Assembly (NCBI RefSeq): GCF_000421225.1
Contig: NZ_ATWL01000005.1
Span: forward strand, 1-64,000
Origin: Ruania albidiflava DSM 18029
Lineage (GTDB): Bacteria > Actinomycetota > Actinomycetes > Actinomycetales > Beutenbergiaceae
Direction: 5' to 3'
DNA: 64,000 bases
Positions 42,230 to 52,534 of the stretch are shown in pieces. Numbering within the stretch: position 1 is the stretch's first letter; each line of letters begins with the position of its first letter. The notes beneath the pieces are model-generated. The model had not been told where the DNA came from. It searched no databases and was given only the letters and a program-made list of their open reading frames with translations. The translations under genes and the position numbers were made by a program.

Positions 42230-42472
42230 GTGGAGATCACCATCGGGGTGAAGCACGTCAGCCGAGAGCTGAGCCTGGAGTTCGACGGCGAAGCGGAGGC
42301 CGTGCACAAGGCGGTCACCGAGGCGCTGGCAGAGCAGGCGAAGGGCAACGGCGCTGCCGTGCTCGCGCTCACCGACGAGAAGGGCCGCCAGGTGGTGGTC
42401 CCGGCCGCAGCGCTGGCGTACGTGGAGATCGGAGCACAGACGCCCCGGCCCGTGGGCTTCGGCACGATCTGA
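42230..42472 (+). CDS. DUF3107 small protein
   Basis: An 80-residue protein of the DUF3107 family (TB9.4/Rv3208A-like), widespread and syntenic in actinobacteria with unknown function. Blocks: MEITIGVKHVSRELSLEFDG, a central helix, LALTDEKGRQVVVPAAALAYVEIG and a short GFGTI tail. GTG 42230 is preceded by aggagcagta. It sits between the DUF3152 protease and a DEAD-box helicase. Confidence 0.92.
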   Translation: MEITIGVKHVSRELSLEFDGEAEAVHKAVTEALAEQAKGNGAAVLALTDEKGRQVVVPAAALAYVEIGAQTPRPVGFGTI

Positions 42473-42488
42473 GCATCCGCACCTCGTC

Positions 42489-42521
42489 CTAGCGGGTCTG
42501 TGGCAGTGGACCCGCTAGACT
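42489..42521 (+). promoter_or_regulatory. 10-bp inverted repeat overlapping a TAGACT -10 before the DEAD-box gene
   Basis: CTAGCGGGTC (42489-42498) and GACCCGCTAG (42509-42518) are perfect complements around a 10-base loop, 16 bases past the DUF3107 stop. TAGACT (42516-42521) overlaps the right arm and fits a -10. It could be a terminator for DUF3107, an operator, or both. Confidence 0.55.
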
Positions 42522-42528
42522 CGACCCG

Positions 42529-42697
42529 TACACGGTTGCCCGGTCGCCCGAAGGAACGGTAGATCACGCGGTACTCGTCGGCTCGCGCCGGCAACGACAT
42601 CTCTGCGATCGGCTACCACGACCAGGCGAGCTGTCCTGCCCCGCTCCGCGTGCGCGGGAGCCGCACGGCAGCATCGCCGCAACCGAACAGGGATTCA
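42529..42697 (+). promoter_or_regulatory. long 5' leader of the DEAD-box helicase gene
   Basis: If transcription starts after TAGACT, about 170 bases of untranslated leader precede the GTG at 42698. No reading frame or recognised riboswitch is seen. DEAD-box genes are often controlled through structured leaders. Confidence 0.35.
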
Positions 42698-44296
<1,599 letters not shown>

Positions 44297-44419
44297 CCGC
44301 AGCGGCACGATCATCTCAGGTAGCGCAGGCGTTCTGAGCAGTGGGCTCGGCTGTCGCTGAGGCCCTCAGACCGCGCCGCCGACCTCAGACAGGCCTCTGC
44401 CGGTGCGGTGCGGTGCGCC

Positions 44420-45037
44420 TCAGCCGCCGAGGATGAAGGCGCGCACCGCGTCGGCGATGAGCTGCACCGCGATCGCAGCCAGCAGCAGACCAGCGATCCG
44501 GGTGACCAGCGTGGTGCCACCCTCCCCGAGCACCCGGTGCACGATCACCGAGAACCGCATCGCCAGGAACAGGCACACGTGCACCGCCACGATCGCCAGG
44601 ATGATCGCCACCCAGCCCGCCACGGTGCCGCCGGAGGACTGCACGGCGAGCATCGCGGCCACGATCGCACCTGGCCCGGCGAGCAGCGGTGTGCCCAGCG
44701 GTACCAGCGCCACGTTCACCTTCCCGCTCGCGGAGGGCTCTTCGGCCTTGCCGGTGAGCAGGTCCATGGCCACCAGCAGCAGGAGCAGACCGCCGGAGGC
44801 CTGCAGCGCCGGTACGGAGATGCCGAGGAAGGTCAGGATGTACTTCCCGAACAGCACGAAGGCGACGATCACCCCGAACGCCACCGCGACCGCCTGGATC
44901 GCCGCCCGGGCCCGCTGCTTGGCGGTCATCGTGGAGGTCAGCGCCAGGAACACCGGTACCGTGCCTGCCGGATCCATGATCACGAACAAGGTGAGGAACG
45001 TGGTCAGGAACAGGGTGCCGTCGATCACCGCCGCCAT
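44420..45037 (-). CDS. MarC-family membrane protein
   Basis: A 205-residue MarC/UPF0056 protein with six membrane helices, including FLTLFVIMDPAGTVPVFLALT near the start, GGLLLLLVAMDLLTG and PLGTPLLAGPGAIVAAML. MarC was once linked to multiple antibiotic resistance, but its transport substrate is not established. It overlaps the stop of the PHP gene by one base, so the two are co-transcribed. Confidence 0.92.
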   Translation of the reverse strand: MAAVIDGTLFLTTFLTLFVIMDPAGTVPVFLALTSTMTAKQRARAAIQAVAVAFGVIVAFVLFGKYILTFLGISVPALQASGGLLLLLVAMDLLTGKAEEPSASGKVNVALVPLGTPLLAGPGAIVAAMLAVQSSGGTVAGWVAIILAIVAVHVCLFLAMRFSVIVHRVLGEGGTTLVTRIAGLLLAAIAVQLIADAVRAFILGG

Positions 45038-45876
45038 CAGCGCACCACCTCGATCCGACCCCGGTCGGCGATCTCGGCCAGCACCTCCGGCGTGGTGGTG
45101 TATTCCCCGAGCCGGTTCGGCTTGCCGGCACCGTGATAGTCGCTGGAGCCGGTGACCAGCAGCCCGAGCCCGGCCGCCAGGTCCCGCAGCCAGGCCTTGT
45201 CCGCCTCGGTGTGGTCCCGGTGGTCCACCTCCAGGCCGACCAGCCCAGCGTCGGCCAGGTCACGGATCACCTGCTCGCTGACCACCCGGCCCCGGGAGCT
45301 GGCGCGCGGGTGCGCGAACACCGGCACTCCGCCGGCAGCCAGCACCAGTCCCACCGCCTCGGCCACCTCCGGGGCGTGGTAGCGCACGTAGTAGGGCCCG
45401 GTAGGGGCGAGCATGGTGGCGAACGCACCCGCCCGGTCTGCGGCGTACCCGCGGGCCACCAGCACGTCGGCGATGTGCGGGCGCCCGATCGTGGCCCCCG
45501 CACCGGCCTGCGCAGCGACCTCCGCCCAGGTGACGTCGAAGTCGACCGCCAGCCGGTCCACCATCGCCCGGGCACGCCCGTCCCGGGAGGTCCGCGACCG
45601 GGTGAGCAGCTCCGCCAGGGCAGCATCGTGGGGGTCGTGCAGATAGCTGAGCAGGTGCACGCTGATCCCGCTGGCGGTGCAGGACACCTCGGTGCCGCGC
45701 ACCAGCGCCACACCCTCGCTGCGGGCAGCGGCCGCCGCCTCTGCCCAGCCGGCGGTGGTGTCGTGGTCGGTGAGGGCCAGCACGTCCAGGCCCGCGCGGC
45801 GTGCCTCGGCCACCAGCTCGGCCGGCGTCTGGGTTCCGTCGGACACGCGCGAGTGCGTGTGCAGGTCGATGCGCAC
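45037..45876 (-). CDS. PHP-domain phosphoesterase (RNase AM/YciV-like)
   Basis: A 279-residue PHP metal-dependent phosphoesterase. Seen: MRIDLHTHSRVSDGTQTPAEL, LALTDHDTTAGW, RGTEVSCTASGISVHLL, an insertion with TIGRPHIADVLV, VFAHPRASSRG and GSSDYHGAGKPNRLG, the full set of His/Asp/Glu metal ligands. The group includes 5'-3' exoribonucleases and 3',5'-bisphosphate phosphatases. GTG 45876 is chosen because the family starts here and TACCCT lies 8 bases upstream; a GTG 6 bases earlier is also possible. Confidence 0.92.
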   Translation of the reverse strand: MRIDLHTHSRVSDGTQTPAELVAEARRAGLDVLALTDHDTTAGWAEAAAAARSEGVALVRGTEVSCTASGISVHLLSYLHDPHDAALAELLTRSRTSRDGRARAMVDRLAVDFDVTWAEVAAQAGAGATIGRPHIADVLVARGYAADRAGAFATMLAPTGPYYVRYHAPEVAEAVGLVLAAGGVPVFAHPRASSRGRVVSEQVIRDLADAGLVGLEVDHRDHTEADKAWLRDLAAGLGLLVTGSSDYHGAGKPNRLGEYTTTPEVLAEIADRGRIEVVR

Positions 45877-45884
45877 GATCACCC

Positions 45885-45890
45885 AGGGTA
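45885..45890 (-). promoter_or_regulatory. -10 element (TACCCT) of PHP gene
   Basis: Minus strand TACCCT ends 8 bases before GTG 45876, near the upper limit for a leaderless start. Confidence 0.4.
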
Positions 45891-45909
45891 TCGGGCAGTG
45901 TCCGGTTCC

Positions 45910-45934
45910 TGAGACGATCAGCGTTTGAGACGAT
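45910..45934 (+). repeat. TGAGACGAT direct repeat upstream of aminopeptidase P gene
   Basis: TGAGACGAT occurs at 45910-45918 and 45926-45934, a 16-bp period, ending 6 bases before the ATG. It may be a regulator site between the divergent PHP and aminopeptidase genes. Confidence 0.4.
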
Positions 45935-45940
45935 AGGACC

Positions 45941-47473
45941 ATGGTGACCACTGCATCTGAGCCTCCTGCACCCCGCGATCCCGCCGCCGGCGCGGCCGGA
46001 GGTGCCGAGGACACCCAGGACCTGGCCGACCGCGGTTCGAACCGCTCCCAGCGCCCGGACTCCCAGGCGTTCCGGGACTTCATCGCCGCCGACTGGGCCC
46101 CGCGCAGCGGCCCAGCAGCCACCCGTGAGCCGGTCGCCGACCACACCGAGCGCCGCCGGGCCGCGATCAGCGCCGCTTTCGCCGGGGAGCGGCTGGTGGT
46201 CCCGGCGGGTCCGCTGAAGGTGCGTTCCAACGACACCGACTACCGGTTCCGCCCGCACTCGGCGTTCGCTCACCTGACCGGGCTGGGTACCGACGAGGAG
46301 CCGGACGCGGTGCTGGTGCTGCACCCGGTCGAGGACGGCGGGCACGAGGCAGTGCTGTACTTCCGGCCCCTGGCCGGCCGGGACACCGAGGAGTTCTACG
46401 CCGACGCCCGGTACGGGGAGTTCTGGGTGGGCGCCCGACCCACGCTGGAGGAGATCGAGACCCGCACCGGGCTGCGCTGTGCGCACATCGACTCGCTGCG
46501 CGACGAGCTCGCCAAGGACGCTCCCCAGGTTCCCCTACGGGTGGTGCGGGAGGCGGACGAGGCGATCTGCGCCGTCGTGGACGAGATCCGCCAGGGTGCC
46601 CGCGAGGAGGAGGACGCAGCCCTGGCCGAGGCCCTCTCGGAGCTGCGCCTGGTGAAGGACGACTGGGAGGTGGCCCAGCTGCGGGAGGCGGTGGCGGCCA
46701 CGATCGCCGGGTTCGCCGACGTCGTGCGCGAGCTGGACCGCGCCGCCGACCATCCCCGGGGAGAACGCGTGATCGAGGGAGCGTTCGGCGCCCGCGCCCG
46801 GGAGGAGGGCAATGGCATCGGCTACGACACCATCGCCGCTGCCGGCGACCACGCCACCACGCTGCACTGGATCCGCAACGACGGGCAGGTGCACCGCGGT
46901 GAGCTGGTGCTGCTGGACGCCGGGGTGGAGGTGGACTCGCTGTACACCGCGGACGTCACCCGCACCCTGCCGGTCGACGGCACGTTCACCGAGGTGCAGC
47001 GGCGGGTGTACACCGCCGTGCTGGACGCCGCCGACGCCGCATTCGCCTTCGCCCGCCCGGGCGTGCGGTTCCGGGAGGTGCACACCACAGCGCTGCGGGT
47101 GCTCGCCGAGCGGTTGCACTCCTGGGGGCTGCTGCCGGTGAGCGTCGAGGAGGCGGTCTCCCCCGAGGGACAGCAGCACCGCCGGTGGATGCCGCACGGC
47201 ACCAGCCACCACCTCGGCCTGGACGTGCACGACTGCGCCCAGGCGCGCCGGGAGATGTACCTGGACGCCGAGCTGGTGCCCGGGATGGTGTTCACCATCG
47301 AGCCAGGCCTGTACTTCAAGGCCGACGACCTGGCCGTACCGGAGGAGTACCGGGGCATCGGGGTACGGATCGAGGACGACGTGCTGGTCACCGCGACCGG
47401 GGTGGAGAACCTGTCGGCTGCACTCCCCCGCCGCCCGGAGGACGTGGAGGCGTGGATGGCCTCGCTCCGGTGA
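45941..47473 (+). CDS. pepP: Xaa-Pro aminopeptidase (aminopeptidase P)
   Basis: A 510-residue M24B metallopeptidase that removes N-terminal residues before proline. An N-terminal creatinase-type domain (RRAAISAAFAGERLVVPAG, YRFRPHSAFAHLTGL) is followed by the pita-bread domain with metal ligands in LLDAGVEVDSLYTADVTRT (two Asp), HGTSHHLGLDVHD (His), FTIEPGLYF (Glu) and GVRIEDDVLVT (Glu). The first ~55 residues are a variable disordered extension. ATG 45941 has no ribosome site; GTG 45944 directly follows it. It is coupled to the next gene (GTGA). Confidence 0.95.
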   Translation: MVTTASEPPAPRDPAAGAAGGAEDTQDLADRGSNRSQRPDSQAFRDFIAADWAPRSGPAATREPVADHTERRRAAISAAFAGERLVVPAGPLKVRSNDTDYRFRPHSAFAHLTGLGTDEEPDAVLVLHPVEDGGHEAVLYFRPLAGRDTEEFYADARYGEFWVGARPTLEEIETRTGLRCAHIDSLRDELAKDAPQVPLRVVREADEAICAVVDEIRQGAREEEDAALAEALSELRLVKDDWEVAQLREAVAATIAGFADVVRELDRAADHPRGERVIEGAFGARAREEGNGIGYDTIAAAGDHATTLHWIRNDGQVHRGELVLLDAGVEVDSLYTADVTRTLPVDGTFTEVQRRVYTAVLDAADAAFAFARPGVRFREVHTTALRVLAERLHSWGLLPVSVEEAVSPEGQQHRRWMPHGTSHHLGLDVHDCAQARREMYLDAELVPGMVFTIEPGLYFKADDLAVPEEYRGIGVRIEDDVLVTATGVENLSAALPRRPEDVEAWMASLR

Positions 47474-48897
47474 CCCGGTCCGGGTCACCGACCGTCGGGT
47501 CTGCGGCCGCTGGGTGGCAAGCACCTGAGGGGGACCGGCGCACCCGGCTGGTGGTCGCTGGTGCGGTCGGGGCGCTGGTGACCGCCCTGTACACGGTGTT
47601 CTCGCTGCGGCAGTGGCACCGGTTCGAGGTGCCGTCCTGGGACCTGGGCATCTTCACCCAGGTGCTGCGCAGGTACTCCGAGCTGCAGGCGCCGGTGGTG
47701 ACGATCAAGGGCGAGGGCTTCATGATCCTCGGCGACCACTTCCACCCGCTGCTGGCGGTGCTGGCGCCGGTGTACCGGCTGTTTCCCTCGGGGCTGACCC
47801 TGCTGGTGGTCCAGGACGTGCTGGTGGGCATCAGCGTGGTGATCGTGACCGCCTGCGCGGCCCGGCACCTGAGTACGGTCACCGGGGCGGGCATCGGGCT
47901 GGCGTACGGGCTGTCCTGGGGGTTGCAGTCGGCGGTGGCCGCGCAGTTCCACGAGGTTGCGCTGGCGGTGCCGCTGCTGGCCGCCTGCTGTGCTGCGCTG
48001 GTGCGCCACGACCACCGGGCAGCGGCACTGTGGGTGGCACCGACCGTGTTGGTCAAGGAGACGATGGGGCTGACCGTCGCCGCCGTCGGGGTGGTGCTGC
48101 TGGTCCGCGGCAGCCGGCGGCTCGGCGGCAGCCTGGTAGCCGGTGGGCTGGTCGCTTTCTGGCTCACCACGAACGTCATCCTGCCGGCGTTGAACCCGGA
48201 CGGGGTGTGGGCGTACGCGGACGACTCGATCCTGGCTGTGCTGCTCAGCGACCCGGGACAGGCGGTGAACGTGCTGCTCGCCGGGGCCGGGGCGAAGCTG
48301 CTGCTGGTGCTGGCGGTGCTTGCGATCACCGGGTTCCTCGCGCTGCGCAGCCCGATCGAGCTGATCACCGTGCCCACGTTCGCCTGGCGGCTCACCTCGG
48401 ACGTGCCCTACCACTGGTCGCTGCAGTGGCACTACTCAGCCGTACTGATGCCGGTGGTGTTCCTCGCGCTCGTGGACGCACTGCGGCTGCTGCCGGTCCT
48501 GCGGGCGCGGTCGCGTTGGGTGGCCGCCGGTCTGGTCGCGACGAGTCTCGCGGTGAGCACGCACTTCCCGCTGGCGGACCTGGCCGAGGCGCGCAGCTAT
48601 CGTCCGTCCGCGCAGGACGGCGGAGCGCACGCGGCGTTGGCCCTCGTCCCCGAGGGCGGGGTGGTCGCCACGGACATCACGTTGATGGCGTACCTGGCAC
48701 CGCGGGCGCAGGTGTACTGGGTGGGCAACGAGGGCAACCCGGTCCCGGACTACGTGGTGGTCAACCGCCACTCTGGTGTGTACGGCGGGAACCCGCCACA
48801 GGACGTGGTCGACTACGCAACGGACAAGTTCCCCGGAGCACAGTTCATCGAGGTGCTCGACGAGGACGGGTTCGCCGTGGCCGAACGGACCGGCTGA
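47470..48897 (+). CDS. DUF2079 polytopic membrane protein
   Basis: A 475-residue membrane protein with about ten hydrophobic segments and the DUF2079 pattern: WDLGIFTQVLRRYS near residue 55, ILGDHFHPLLAVLAPVYRL, FHEVALAVPLLA, KETMGLTVAAVGVVL, and a soluble C-terminal end. DUF2079 resembles GT-C-type glycosyltransferases in topology, with conserved Asp and His in the first loops, but activity is unproven. GTG 47470 overlaps the pepP stop; an earlier GTG at 47452 is possible. Confidence 0.87.
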   Translation: MTRSGSPTVGSAAAGWQAPEGDRRTRLVVAGAVGALVTALYTVFSLRQWHRFEVPSWDLGIFTQVLRRYSELQAPVVTIKGEGFMILGDHFHPLLAVLAPVYRLFPSGLTLLVVQDVLVGISVVIVTACAARHLSTVTGAGIGLAYGLSWGLQSAVAAQFHEVALAVPLLAACCAALVRHDHRAAALWVAPTVLVKETMGLTVAAVGVVLLVRGSRRLGGSLVAGGLVAFWLTTNVILPALNPDGVWAYADDSILAVLLSDPGQAVNVLLAGAGAKLLLVLAVLAITGFLALRSPIELITVPTFAWRLTSDVPYHWSLQWHYSAVLMPVVFLALVDALRLLPVLRARSRWVAAGLVATSLAVSTHFPLADLAEARSYRPSAQDGGAHAALALVPEGGVVATDITLMAYLAPRAQVYWVGNEGNPVPDYVVVNRHSGVYGGNPPQDVVDYATDKFPGAQFIEVLDEDGFAVAERTG

Positions 48898-48903
48898 CCG
48901 GGA

Positions 48904-49428
48904 TCAGCGGCCGAACCCGCCGAAGCCGCCGGAGCCCTCCGGCTGGCTCGGGCCGCCCGGCAGCTCGGTGAGCAACCGCCGGGCCTCGTCGGCCTTCTCG
49001 GTCAGGCAGAGCACGGAGAAAGCCCCGGCCACCACCTGGGAGGTGGAGGTGAAGTCCCGCTTGCCGCCGCTCATCGCATAGGCGATCACCGCGAACAGCA
49101 TGCCGGCGCCAGCACCGACGAGCAGCGCCGGCAGCAGCACCTCGAGCAGCGTGCCGCCCATCAGGAACAGCAGCAGCCCGATGAAGAACCCGAAATAGGC
49201 CCCGGAGGCCGCGCCGCGACCGGCGACGCTGGGATAGGTGCGCCGACCGGTGATCCGTTCCACCATCTTCAGCTCGGTCCCCACGATGGTCACGGCGTTC
49301 ACCTCGAACTCCTTGTCGGCGAGGAAGTCCACCGCACGCTGCGCCTCCAGGTAGGTGCGGTAGGAGGCGATCTCATCACCGCGGGGCTGCAGCCCCGCGC
49401 GCGGGTCGGTCGGGCGCATCGCTGACAT
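48904..49428 (-). CDS. general stress protein 17M-like (YflT) membrane protein
   Basis: A 174-residue protein. The N-terminal half carries the GSP17M/YflT-type fold (SYRTYLEAQRAVDFLADKEFEVNAVTIVGTELKMVERITGR), then two membrane segments at about 80-125 and a Gly-rich end (GGFGGFGR). In Bacillus related proteins belong to the general stress regulon; a direct function is unknown. ATG 49428; convergent with the DUF2079 gene at 6 bases. Confidence 0.8.
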   Translation of the reverse strand: MSAMRPTDPRAGLQPRGDEIASYRTYLEAQRAVDFLADKEFEVNAVTIVGTELKMVERITGRRTYPSVAGRGAASGAYFGFFIGLLLFLMGGTLLEVLLPALLVGAGAGMLFAVIAYAMSGGKRDFTSTSQVVAGAFSVLCLTEKADEARRLLTELPGGPSQPEGSGGFGGFGR

Positions 49429-49503
49429 GGCTCCATTCTTGCCTACCGCTGGGGTGGTGTCATCCCGCCGCCCGGTGCCCGGGTGCGGGCCGGGCTGCTG
49501 GCA

Positions 49504-49509
49504 TAGGCT
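49504..49509 (+). promoter_or_regulatory. -10 element (TAGGCT) of leaderless MgtE-N/CBS gene
   Basis: TAGGCT ends 6 bases before GTG 49516. Confidence 0.6.
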
Positions 49510-49515
49510 GACCAG

Positions 49516-50793
49516 GTGAGCTCTGCGACCGGCCGGATCTACGTGGCCCGCCTCGCCGGCACCGGGGTCTTCGACCCGCTCGGTGACCAGGTGGGCCGGG
49601 TGCACGACGTGGTGGTGCTGCTCCGGGTGCGGCAGGCACCACGGGCTGTGGGCCTGGTGGTGGAGGTACCGGGCCGGCGCCGGGTGTTCCTGCCGCTGTC
49701 CCGGGTGACGTCGATCGACGCCGGTGCGGTGATCACCACCGGTCTGATGAACATCCGCCGGTTCTCCCAGCGGGCCGCCGAGACGCTGGTGCTCGGCGAG
49801 CTGCTGGACCGGGAGGTCCGGTTGCGGGAGGACGGCAGCACAGCGACGATCCAGGACGTCGCGCTGGAGCAGCAGCGCAACCGGGACTGGTTGGTGACCA
49901 AGCTGTTCGTGCGCCGCACCGGCACCCGTGCCGGGCTGCTGCGCCGCGGCGAGCACCTGACCATCGACGTCAGCGAGGCGCTCGGGTTGGCACCGACCAC
50001 CGCCCAACAGGGAGCGACCGCGCTGCTGGCCACGATGACCGACCTGAAACCGGCGGACCTGGCCGACGTGCTGCACGACCTGCCCGCCCAACGACGGGTG
50101 GAGGTGGCGGCTGCGCTGCGGGACGAACGCCTGGCCGACGTGCTCGAGGAGCTCGGTGAGGAGGACCGGGTGATGATCGTCTCCTCGCTGGACACCGAGC
50201 GGGCCGCGCGGGTGCTGGACGTGATGCAGCCGGACGACGCCGCCGACCTGGTCTCCGAGCTACCGGTGCAGCGGGCCTCCGAGCTGCTCGCGCAGATGGA
50301 GCCGGAGGAGGCCGAGGACGTGCGCCGGCTGCTGGTCTACGACGAGCACACCGCCGGCGGGCTGATGACCACCGAACCGGTCATCCTGCCGCCGGAGGCC
50401 ACGGTGGCCACCGCACTGGCGCACGCCCGGCGCAAGGACGTGACCCCGGCGCTCGCGGCGATGGTGTTCGTGGTGCGCCCACCGCTGGAGACCCCCACCG
50501 GCCGGTTGCTGGGTGTGGTGCACCTGCAGCGGATGCTGCGCGAACCACCGCACGAGGCGATCGGCACGCTGCTGGACTCCGGTGTGGAACCAGTGGACCC
50601 GCACGACGTGATCGGCAAGGTCACCCGGCTGCTGGCCACCTACAACCTCACCGCGCTGCCGGTGGTGGACACCGAGCGCCGGCTGCTGGGGGCGGTGAGC
50701 GTGGACGACGTGCTCGACCACCTGCTGCCGGAGGACTGGCGGGAGGCGGACGACGAGGTGACCGACCAGGCGATGGGAGCACAGCGTGTCTGA
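49516..50793 (+). CDS. PRC-barrel / MgtE N-terminal / CBS domain protein
   Basis: A 425-residue cytoplasmic protein. A PRC-barrel-like start (RIYVARLAGTGVFDPLGDQVGRVHDVVVLL) is followed by a linker, the MgtE N superhelical domain (LADVLHDLPAQRRVEVAAAL through AADLVSELPVQRASELLAQMEPEEAEDVRRLL), and two CBS motifs (YDEHTAGGLMTTEP and ATYNLTALPVVDTERRLLGAVSVDDVLDHLLP). It has no transmembrane transport domain, so it is a regulator-like relative of MgtE, perhaps sensing magnesium. It overlaps the DUF1003 gene by 8 bases, a conserved pair (Rv1232c region). Confidence 0.93.
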   Translation: MSSATGRIYVARLAGTGVFDPLGDQVGRVHDVVVLLRVRQAPRAVGLVVEVPGRRRVFLPLSRVTSIDAGAVITTGLMNIRRFSQRAAETLVLGELLDREVRLREDGSTATIQDVALEQQRNRDWLVTKLFVRRTGTRAGLLRRGEHLTIDVSEALGLAPTTAQQGATALLATMTDLKPADLADVLHDLPAQRRVEVAAALRDERLADVLEELGEEDRVMIVSSLDTERAARVLDVMQPDDAADLVSELPVQRASELLAQMEPEEAEDVRRLLVYDEHTAGGLMTTEPVILPPEATVATALAHARRKDVTPALAAMVFVVRPPLETPTGRLLGVVHLQRMLREPPHEAIGTLLDSGVEPVDPHDVIGKVTRLLATYNLTALPVVDTERRLLGAVSVDDVLDHLLPEDWREADDEVTDQAMGAQRV

Positions 50794-51295
50794 CCGGCTC
50801 GACACCCCCCTGCGCAGCCGCCGCCGATGGCTGCCCCGCAGGCCGAGGAACAAGGATGCCTTCGGCAAGCTCGCCGAGGCGATCGCCCGGTTCATCGGCA
50901 CGCCCCGGTTCCTCATCTACATGACCATCTTCTGCGCCGTCTGGCTCGCCTGGAACACGCTCGCCCCTCAGGAGGTGCAGTTCGACCCGCGGGCGCTGAA
51001 CTTCACGTTGCTCACGTTGATGCTGTCGCTGCAGGCGTCCTACTCGGCACCGCTGATCCTGCTCGCCCAGGACCGGCAGGCCGACCGGGACCGGGTGGCG
51101 GCCGAGCAGGACCGGCAGCGGGCGGAGCGCAACCTCGCCGACACCGAGTACCTGGCCCGGGAGGTCGCGGCGCTACGGTTGGCGATCGGGGACGTGGCCA
51201 CCCGCGACTTCGTGCGCAGCGAGCTGCGGTCCCTGCTGGAGGAGCTGCAGGCCGACCGGGCGGAGGAGCCGGCCACCACGACCAGCCAGTCGTAG
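50786..51295 (+). CDS. DUF1003 membrane protein
   Basis: A 169-residue DUF1003 protein with two membrane helices (FLIYMTIFCAVWLAWNTLAP and LNFTLLTLMLSLQASYSAPLILLAQDRQ) and a C-terminal coiled coil (residues ~95-150, heptad-rich with Arg and Asp). Function unknown. GTG start lies inside the end of the MgtE-N/CBS gene, so the proteins probably form one complex in which this protein gives the membrane anchor. Confidence 0.92.
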   Translation: MSDRLDTPLRSRRRWLPRRPRNKDAFGKLAEAIARFIGTPRFLIYMTIFCAVWLAWNTLAPQEVQFDPRALNFTLLTLMLSLQASYSAPLILLAQDRQADRDRVAAEQDRQRAERNLADTEYLAREVAALRLAIGDVATRDFVRSELRSLLEELQADRAEEPATTTSQS

Positions 51296-51343
51296 GTGTC
51301 CGAGGCCACAACCCCCGCCCGGCCCGCGCCTGGCCGCTCGGCT

Positions 51344-51349
51344 TAGACT
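51344..51349 (+). promoter_or_regulatory. -10 element (TAGACT) of leaderless mrp
   Basis: TAGACT ends 6 bases before ATG 51356. Confidence 0.6.
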
Positions 51350-51355
51350 CGGAAC

Positions 51356-52495
51356 ATGGCTGAGTTGATCGATCGTGTGCACGAAGCGCTGACCGCAGTG
51401 CTCGACCCGGAGATCAGGCGGCCGATCACCGACCTGGACATGGTCCGCGGTGTGGAGGCCGCCGACTCTCCGGACGGCGCCGTGGTGACCGTGAACATCG
51501 CCCTGACCACTGCTGGCTGTCCGTTGAAGGACACGATCACCCGGGACGTGACCAAGGCCGCCGAGGGGGTCGAGGGAGTGGCCCGCGCGTCAGTCTCGAT
51601 GACGGTGATGACCGATGAGGAGCGTACAGCGCTGCGCACCAAGCTGCGCGGCGGCATCGCCGAACCGGTGATCCCGTTCACCCAGCCGGACAACCTCACC
51701 CGGGTGTTCGCCGTCGCCTCCGGCAAGGGGGGTGTGGGCAAGTCCAGCGTCACCGCGAACCTGGCCGCGGCGATGGCCGCCGACGGTCTGAAGGTCGGTG
51801 TGGTGGACGCGGACGTGTACGGCTTCTCCCTGCCCCGGATGCTCGGGGTCACCCTGCCGCCGACCAAGGTGGACGACATGATCCTCCCGCCGGTCGCCGG
51901 TGAGGTGAAGGTGATCTCTATCGGGATGTTCACCGATCCGGGCCGGGCTGTGGTGTGGCGGGGACCGATGCTGCACCGCGCGCTGCAGCAGTTCCTCGCC
52001 GACGTGTTCTGGGGCGACCTGGACGTGCTGCTGCTGGACCTGCCGCCGGGCACCGGGGACATCGCGATCTCCGTGGCGCAGATGCTCCCGGACGCGGAGC
52101 TGCTGGTGGTCACCACCCCGCAGCTGGCGGCCGCCGAGGTGGCCGAGCGGGCCGGGTCGATGTCCAAGGCCACGAACCAGAAGGTCGCCGGGGTGATCGA
52201 GAACATGTCCTGGCTCACCCAGCCGGACGGGTCCCGGCTGGAGCTGTTCGGCTCCGGCGGCGGGCAGCGGGTGGCCGATGCTCTCACCGAGGCGCTGGGT
52301 ACCCCGGTGCCGCTGCTCGGGCAGGTGCCGCTGGAGGTGGCGCTGCGCGAGGGTTCGGACGCCGGTGAGCCGCTGGTCAGCACGGCCGACGAGACCTCGG
52401 AGGCGGCGCGGGTGCTGCGTTCGGTGGCCAGCACGCTCGGCCACCGGTCCCGCGGGCTGGCGGGCAAGAAGCTGGCGATCTCCCCGGTCGGCTGA
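51356..52495 (+). CDS. mrp: Mrp/NBP35-family Fe-S carrier ATPase
   Basis: A 379-residue iron-sulfur cluster carrier. N-terminal MIP18/DUF59 domain (VLDPEIRRPITDLDMVRG, TAGCPLKDTI) is fused to a deviant-Walker P-loop domain: ASGKGGVGKSSVTANLA, VVDADVYGFSLPRMLG, LLLDLPPGTGDIAISVAQ. The C-terminal CxxC found in many Mrp proteins is absent (ENMSWLTQPDGSRLELFGSGGG instead), as in several actinobacterial forms. It is convergent with tatB. Confidence 0.95.
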   Translation: MAELIDRVHEALTAVLDPEIRRPITDLDMVRGVEAADSPDGAVVTVNIALTTAGCPLKDTITRDVTKAAEGVEGVARASVSMTVMTDEERTALRTKLRGGIAEPVIPFTQPDNLTRVFAVASGKGGVGKSSVTANLAAAMAADGLKVGVVDADVYGFSLPRMLGVTLPPTKVDDMILPPVAGEVKVISIGMFTDPGRAVVWRGPMLHRALQQFLADVFWGDLDVLLLDLPPGTGDIAISVAQMLPDAELLVVTTPQLAAAEVAERAGSMSKATNQKVAGVIENMSWLTQPDGSRLELFGSGGGQRVADALTEALGTPVPLLGQVPLEVALREGSDAGEPLVSTADETSEAARVLRSVASTLGHRSRGLAGKKLAISPVG

Positions 52496-52534
52496 GCGGC
52501 GCCGCCGCACCGGCGCCGGTTCGACGGCGGAGCC

